A stretch of 64,000 nucleotides of DNA from Sinotaia quadrata. Lineage: Eukaryota; Mollusca; Gastropoda; Architaenioglossa; Viviparidae. The translations under genes were made by a program, and so were the position numbers. Below the pieces are notes generated by a model. That model saw nothing but the letters and a program-made list of their open reading frames with translations. It was not told where the DNA came from and ran no database searches. Below are positions 57,961-64,000 of this stretch, piece after piece; the first letter of the stretch is position 1; every line of letters begins with the position of its first letter. The stretch is from positions 27,477,701 to 27,541,700 of the forward strand of contig CM054184.1 in assembly GCA_028829895.1 (NCBI GenBank), in the 5' to 3' direction.

Positions 57961-58299
57961 TTCTCCTGCTTGTATCAGTATTATGTTTGTTAATCTCTTG
58001 CTTGTATCAGTATTATGTTTGTTAATCTCCAACTTGTATCAGTATTAGGTTTGTTAAACTTCTGACTGTCTGCAGGAGCATGGCTGTTAGAAGAAAACAT
58101 TTTTACTCAGATGGTGACTCTTAGGCCTATAGAAAACTGACGTCATTTAGGTCCAATTGTATTTAATTTTACTGATTGCAACAATCACATGTTGACAGGA
58201 CGTAAAAGTATGACACGTTATCTTGTAACAATCACATTCTGTGTTGGTGGGGATTAATTGTTTGTTATGTTTCCAATTAGTATTATATGTATGACCATT

Positions 58300-59115
58300 T
58301 CATCAATCAGAATTTGAATCAGAAGTATGTAAAGCCTGATTTCAACTAGTTTCATATGTCTGACCCTTTCATCAATCAGAATTTGAATCAGAAGTATGTA
58401 AAGCCTGATTTCAACTTGTTAAATATGTCTGACCCTTTCATCAATCAGAATTTGAATCAGAAGTATGTAAAGCCTGATTTCAACTAGTTTCATATGTCTA
58501 ACCCTTTCATCAATCAGAAGTATGTAAAGCCTGATTTCAACTAGTTTCATATGTCTGACCTTTTCATCAATCAGAATTTGAATCAGAAGTATGAGCCTGT
58601 TTTAAACTAGTTTCATATGTCTGACCCTTTCATCAATCAAATTTGAATCAGAAGTATGTAAAGCCTGATCTCACCTAGTTTCATATGACTGACCTTTTTA
58701 TCAATCAGAAGTATGTAAAGCCTGATTTCAACTAGTTTCATATGTCTGACCTTTTCATCAATTAGAAGTATGTAAAGCCTGATTTCAACTAGTTTCATAT
58801 GTCTGACCTTTTCATAAATCAGAAGTAAGAAAAGCCTGATTTCAACTAGTTTCATATGTCTGACCCTTTCATCAATCAGAAGTATGTAAAGCCTGATTTC
58901 AACTAGTTTCATATGTCTGACCTTTTCATCAATCAGAAGTATGTAAAGCCTGATTTCAACTAGTTTCATATGTCTTACCTTTTCATCAATATTGTATGTA
59001 TGTTAAGCCTGATTTCAACTAGTTTCATATGTCTGACCCTTTCATCAATCAGAGAAGTATGTAAAGCCTGATTTAAACTAGTTTCATATGTCTGACCCTT
59101 TCATCAGAAGTATGT
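58300..59115. repeat. ~57-bp minisatellite, about 14 copies
   Basis: Units around AAGCCTGATTTCAACTAGTT and TCATATGTCTGACC. The 110-codon minus frame is repeat translation. Confidence 0.9.
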
Positions 59116-59119
59116 AAAG

Positions 59120-60048
59120 TCTGATTCCAACGATACGTGTCATAGTACGTATAAGGAATCTCGTTTTTTTTTCTTTCGTGTATTTTCAGTCTTTCTGCTC
59201 CAAAATTTACTGTGTATTGCCGCTCTAATTTAATATAGGCCAACAGCTTGAATAAAAGCAAGGGAATTCCCCTCAGTCTACTGCACACCTGAATACAGGA
59301 GAACAAAAATATCTTCAACTTCCTGCTTCAGTCACGGCAAGCGAAGTGTCACTTAAAAGTAAAGGCGGTTGGTTTTGCCCACAAGCACACAGCTTAATTT
59401 GCTAAATCTCTTATCTAGCAAGCAATCTTAACGTAGCCCTTTAGGTCAATATTTCAATTTCTTTTTGCACTTGTACTCTAGATTTAATAATGAATCAAAT
59501 TTTTTTAACGTAATATTAGTGTCGAGTTTTAGCTTTGATTGTCAGACAAAACCGGAATATCAAAGAATTTCATCTTGATAAGATCTGGGCGAAGCTCTGT
59601 GAACTCTCTGTGAACTATCTGTGACTGTACAGTACACCTGCAACTAAATCACTGTGAAACTATCAGCGTTTTGAACTGGATATCTGAATCTTGTCTATTC
59701 TTTCTATAGCCGTCTGTATTTTGATTGTATCTCTTGTTAAAACAAATTATGAAATAACTGTTACTGATTGTAAAATTTGAGTTATCTGCCGTCACTGGTG
59801 TTATAAGACATCCGCAAGAAGCATGTGTTAAATAATTTTTATGTGTGTGTGTGTGTGTGTGTGTGTTTCGAAAGCTCGCGTCGATCATTTCGTCATCAGG
59901 CGTTATCTGATCTGGAGTGCCCCAGTGAGACCCACAGCCTGACTCACACAGGGGAGGGTGGGAGGGCTGGAGGAAAGGGGTGATGAAGGTCGCACTAGTT
60001 TGGTCAGTATCAGTCTGATTGTATCATACATTTATAATTGAAAGCAAG
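59120..60048. other. Intergenic, nothing beyond a (GT)n tract
   Basis: Unique sequence with a (TG)n microsatellite at about 59841-59866. No gene supported. Confidence 0.5.
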
Positions 60049-60056
60049 CACTCAGG

Positions 60057-60357
60057 CAGGGCCGGTGCTAACCTGTGCTCACCCCCCCCCCCCCCGAATA
60101 AATATTCGGGCCTCCAAGGATGGAGGACGTGGGAGAGGGTCACTCGGACTCGGCATAGAAATAAGGCGGGGTTACAGATCACATGTACGTCATGAAACGC
60201 CGCAGAAATGAAGCCACGGGACTAAGATTGTATGATATTATTTTCTTTTTTAGGCTGAAGCTGTAAATACAAAAAAAAAAAAATTCCTTTGGATGGGTCC
60301 CTATGACCGCCGGGACCCCGCATTTGCGGACTTTGCGGGTGCCTGGCGCCGGCCCTG
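60057..60357. mobile_element. hAT-type MITE, 301 bp
   Basis: The termini are CAGGGCCGGTGCTA and, on the other strand, CAGGGCCGGCGCCA. They are flanked by 8-bp duplications CACTCAGG (60049-60056) and CACTCAGA (60358-60365). It includes a poly-C run at 60084-60095 and an A12 tract. No reading frame. Confidence 0.75.
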
Positions 60358-60479
60358 CACTCAGAACTACATAGTTAAAAAATTAATCGAGAATCATAAA
60401 AATATTTTGGGAACAATTTTGGCAGTTGTAGAGTTCACACAGCAAGGCAAATTTTGTTAATAAATGAATGTTTTCCAAC

Positions 60480-61105
60480 GCGTTGTCTTCAGCATTTTTG
60501 CGCTTGTTTTGTATTCCCATAATGGAAACACGTTATTTTTGCGCTTGTTTTGTATTCCCATAATGGAAACACGTTATTTTTGCGCTTGTTTCATATACCC
60601 ATAATGGAAACACGTTGTCTTCAGTACTTTTGCGTTTGTTTCGTATTCCCATAATGGAAACACGTTGTCTTCAGTACTTTTGCGTTTGTTTCGTATTCCC
60701 ATAATGGAAACACGTTGTCTTCAGTACTTTTGCGTTTGTTTCGTATTCCCATAATGGAAACACGTTGTCTTCAGTACTTTTGCGTTTGTTTCGTATTCCC
60801 ATAATGGAAACACGTTGTCTTCAGTACTTTTGCGTTTGTTTCGTATTCCCATAATGGAAACACGTTGTCTTCAGTACTTTTGCGTTTGTTTCGTATTCCC
60901 ATAATGGAAACACGTTGTCTTCAGTACTTTTGCGTTTGTTTCGTATTCCCATAATGGAAACACGTTGTCTTCAGTACTTTTGCGTTTGTTTCGTATTCCC
61001 ATAATGGAAACACGTTGTCTTCAGTACTTTTACGTTTGTTTCGTATTCCCATAATGGAAACACGTTGTCTTCAGTACTTTTACGTTTGTTTCGTATTCCC
61101 CCAAA
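60480..61105. repeat. 50-bp minisatellite, about 12 near-identical copies
   Basis: Units around CCCATAATGGAAACACGTTG and TCTTCAGTACTTTTGCG. Most internal units are identical, implying recent expansion or homogenisation. Confidence 0.93.
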
Positions 61106-61345
61106 ACGGGAAATTTAATCAGCGACACTTCGGAAACGCACCCGAAGTGTCAAGTTGTCTCGGTGTTGTATTCATACACCACACACAATAAAATTATCGC
61201 CGGAGGGCGGCTGAGCACAGGTTTCTTTTTTCTCTCTGTCTCTTTTCAAGGAGTAAGGTGATCACTTTATGTTTACATTTCATTGATTGGCATCAGCAAT
61301 ATGGGCGGACTTTGGCGATGGCGTATTAACCCTTGTGTCCTCTCT

Positions 61346-61356
61346 ATATAAAGAGT
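61346..61356 (+). promoter_or_regulatory. Possible TATA-box promoter
   Basis: TATATAAAGAG follows a pyrimidine tract. An NRF1-like CTGCGCATGCTCC lies about 70 bp downstream (near 61417). The only possible coding partner is the weak exon at 62413, so this is speculative. Confidence 0.22.
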
Positions 61357-61634
61357 TCAGTGGTTTCTGCTTTGACTCCTATGCAAAATAGTTTGCAATC
61401 ATGAATTAAACATGCACTGCGCATGCTCCAACAATGGTCAAGTAGTCATGTTTACTTTCTACAAGTGCTTCCAGAAATTCTAAGAATGTGTCAAGGCCAA
61501 GGCTAGAGCGTAAATTAAATACAATAAAGTCATGTATTAACTGCTCACAGGGGATGCTACTAACTCTTGCTTAGAAAAAAGAAAGAAAAATCTCACTTTA
61601 AATCTTTGGTGTTATCACACTACTCAAACAAGAA

Positions 61635-63315
61635 TAATGTATTACAATTTAAGCGTTCTTTGGGCAAACAATAAACATGTATTACAATTTAAGCGTTCTT
61701 TGGGCAAACAATAAACATGTATTACAATTTAAGCGTTCTTTGGGCAAACAATAAACATGTATTACAATTTAAGCGTTCTTTGGGCAAACAATAAACATGT
61801 ATTACAATTTAAGCGTTCTTTGGGCAAACAATAAACATGTATTATAATTTAAGCGTTCTTTGGGCAAACAAATAAATGGTACTTTTATTTTTCCATACTG
61901 TTGCGCCCATTACGTCGTGTCAAATTATTAAATTAAGTACGCATGCACTCTTCACATTTCCATATTTATCTTTTGCGAGAATGAAGAATACATATGAACA
62001 ATCCATTTTAACACATATAGCAAAAAACCAGCCAAAAGTATTTCTGAAATATTTCATTTTCGAAATTGTAGAGAAATGTTCATTATTATCCAATCACTAT
62101 ATGCTTGTAGACTAACATATTTACACACGCTACTTTCATTTATATTTTTATTCCTTTACTTTCATTTTATTTTTATTCCTTTACATTTCTTATTATATAT
62201 GATTATTTGTTATTATATAAATTAAACAAGTGATAAATTGTTTGTAATCACATGCTACTTTCATTTATATTATATTACTTTATATTTATATTACTTTACA
62301 CACGCTACTTTCATTTATATTTTTATTCAACATTCCTTTACATTTCTTATATGATTATTTGTTATTATATAAATTAAACAAGTGATAAATTGTTTGTAAT
62401 CACATGTTTTAGGATTTTTCTGGAAAGGATTGAAATCGTGCACAACAATGATAAATGTGGCAGCATTATCGACGAGGATCAGTTGGTCAAGTGAAAACCG
62501 TTATTTTAATATCTTATAACGTGAGCTGATATTAAACAGGTTGTGAAAATCTTTTTAGCACTAGAAATCGACTTATTACAATATTAGGTACAGGCAATGT
62601 AAATCCTATATAGATAATTTAGTGCTAGAAAGTGAGTTGTTTGTGACAGGTGATGTAAATCCTAGGTAGATAATTTAGTGCTAGAAAGTGAGTTGTTTGT
62701 GACATGTAATGTAAAACCTAAGTAGAAATATAATTTAGTGCTAGAAAGTGAGTTGTTTGTGACATGTAAATCCTAAGTAGAAATATAATTTAGTGCTAGA
62801 AAGTTAGTTGTTTGTGACATGTAATGTAAATCCTAGGTAGATAATTTAGTGCATGAAAGTGAGTTGTTTGTGACATGTAATGTAAATCCTAGGTAGATAA
62901 TTTAGTGCTAGAAAGTTAGTTGTTTGTGACAGGTAATGTAAATCCTAAGTAGAAATATAATTTAGTGCTAGAAAGTGAGTTGTTTGTGACATGTAATGTA
63001 AATCCTAGGTAGATAATTTAGTGCTAGAAAGTTAGTTGTTTGTGACAGGTAATGTAAATCCTAAGTAGAAATATAATTTAGTGCTAGAAAGTGAGTTGTT
63101 TGTGACATGTAATGTAAATCCTAGGTAGATAATTAGTGCTAGAAAGTGAGTTGTTTGTGACAGGTAATGTAAATCCTAAGTAGATAATTTAGTGCTAGAA
63201 AGTGAGTTGTTTGTGACATGTAATGTAAATCCTAAGTAGAAATATAATTTAGTGCTAGAAAGTGAGTTGTTTGTGACAGGTAATGTAAATCCTAAATAGA
63301 AATATAATTTAGTGC
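61635..63315. repeat. 40-bp and ~55-bp minisatellites at the right end
   Basis: 61635-61870: six near-perfect units around TGTATTACAATTTAAGCGTT. 62565-63315: about 13 units around TTTAGTGCTAGAAAGTGAGT with a six-base optional insertion. 63.3-64.0 kb shows nothing. Confidence 0.9.
62413..62494 (+). CDS. Candidate terminal exon of an unidentified plus-strand gene
   Basis: After a possible acceptor (CATGTTTTAG|G) a 26-codon frame reads IFLERIEIVHNNDKCGSIID, then EDQLVK and TGA. Its composition is protein-like and unlike the AT-rich minisatellites around it. I do not recognise it and see no upstream partner exon. A TATA-like TATATAAAG on this strand lies at about 61346. It could be chance. Confidence 0.27.
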
Positions 63316-64000
63316 CATCCTTTTTTCATGGATCAGTTTTCCTAACTTTGAAATAGCAGAAACTAATTATAAGGTCACAATAGCTAGTTCCTTGGAAACA
63401 ATGCAGCCAACATCTTTCATCATCATTATCAGTCTTTCCAAGAATATCCTAAACCACACTTGTATTTATTGGGGAAAGAAATGTATTCACTGTACTTCTG
63501 TGAACCAAACATATTAATTACTTCACTGTACCTGCTATTTTATATATCAAGAATGCTGCACGAATAGTTTGTAAATTTACAAGTGAAACTTTTATCCTAA
63601 ATAAAATGCTTAATTTTAAAATTCATCTTGGAATATCTTTTCGTGGAAATAAATTCTGTGAATTGAAAATTTTCTGTTACATAGAAACTTCAACACATTT
63701 CATTCCATTCTTTTGAGCAGTTTATTTTTATCTTTCTTTTGAATAGCATTTTATTTTATCTTTCTTTTGAATAGCATTTTATTTTATCTATAATTTAATA
63801 TTTTTGTTTGTATGTGTCACCTGCTATTAATTATAATAGACATAGTGTATTATTTATTTATTTATTTTGAAGTTTGTAATGTGTTTGTTATGAGTACTTT
63901 AGTAATGGGTGTTATTTGATCTGTGAGCAGAAAACCATTTTTACTTTAAATTACTTATCGGAAGTCTGGAGAATGAAAGTGAATTTCACATTTAGTTTGA

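Noticed and set aside
58637..58969. 110-codon frame with MKLVEIRLYILLIDEKVRH repeats
   Set aside because: Translation of the 57-bp minisatellite.

Overview
The window is AT-rich eukaryotic DNA. Genes are split by phased GT-AG introns, transposon remnants are present, and much of the non-coding sequence is minisatellite. Gene content (an invertebrate Act1/CIKS-type adaptor family carrying death domains) and repeat style suggest a lophotrochozoan, most likely a gastropod mollusc. That placement is inference, because no species marker is visible.

The coherent genes are three head-to-tail paralogues, all on the minus strand. Gene 1 runs from a candidate first exon near 13.04 kb to beyond the left edge. 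Gene A runs from about 36.82 to 16.7 kb, and gene B from about 52.25 to 41.17 kb. I assembled them exon by exon: splice phases agree at every join, and exons 1 and 2 of A and B have identical lengths (171 and 163 nt). A (about 555 aa) and B (about 483 aa) encode an N-terminal death-domain-like fold on two exons, a long low-complexity linker exon, and a C-terminal SEFIR domain on two exons. The SEFIR second half closely resembles vertebrate TRAF3IP2 (Act1/CIKS), the IL-17 receptor adaptor. Gene 1 has a more canonical death domain and a 471-codon linker; its phase-1 donor at 804 predicts a SEFIR exon to the left of the window. Each gene appears to begin with a small 5' exon holding an ATGGCGRC (YY1-like) motif.

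The most unusual feature is the repeat pattern. At roughly ten splice junctions or exon ends of these genes, the flanking minisatellite is built from the junction itself: each unit carries a piece of exon plus the donor, or a polypyrimidine tract plus AG acceptor. Examples lie at 4.3, 16.8, 19.9, 21.5, 26.0, 27.1-28.05, 35.9-36.3, 36.45-36.77, 45.0, 45.7-46.1 and 48.5 kb.

Mobile elements: a decayed hAT element with 16-bp inverted termini and an 8-bp target duplication (6010-8728); two hAT-type MITEs (37193-37389, 60057-60357); a DUF4371/ZMYM1-like hAT transposase remnant (about 50.28-51.69 kb); a LINE reverse-transcriptase fragment (20.87-21.37 kb); an RTE-like 3' tail (30.86-31.05 kb); and a GC-rich inverted-terminus family at 31.8-33.8 kb. 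From 52.3 kb to the right end there is almost only minisatellite, apart from one candidate plus-strand terminal exon at 62413-62494.
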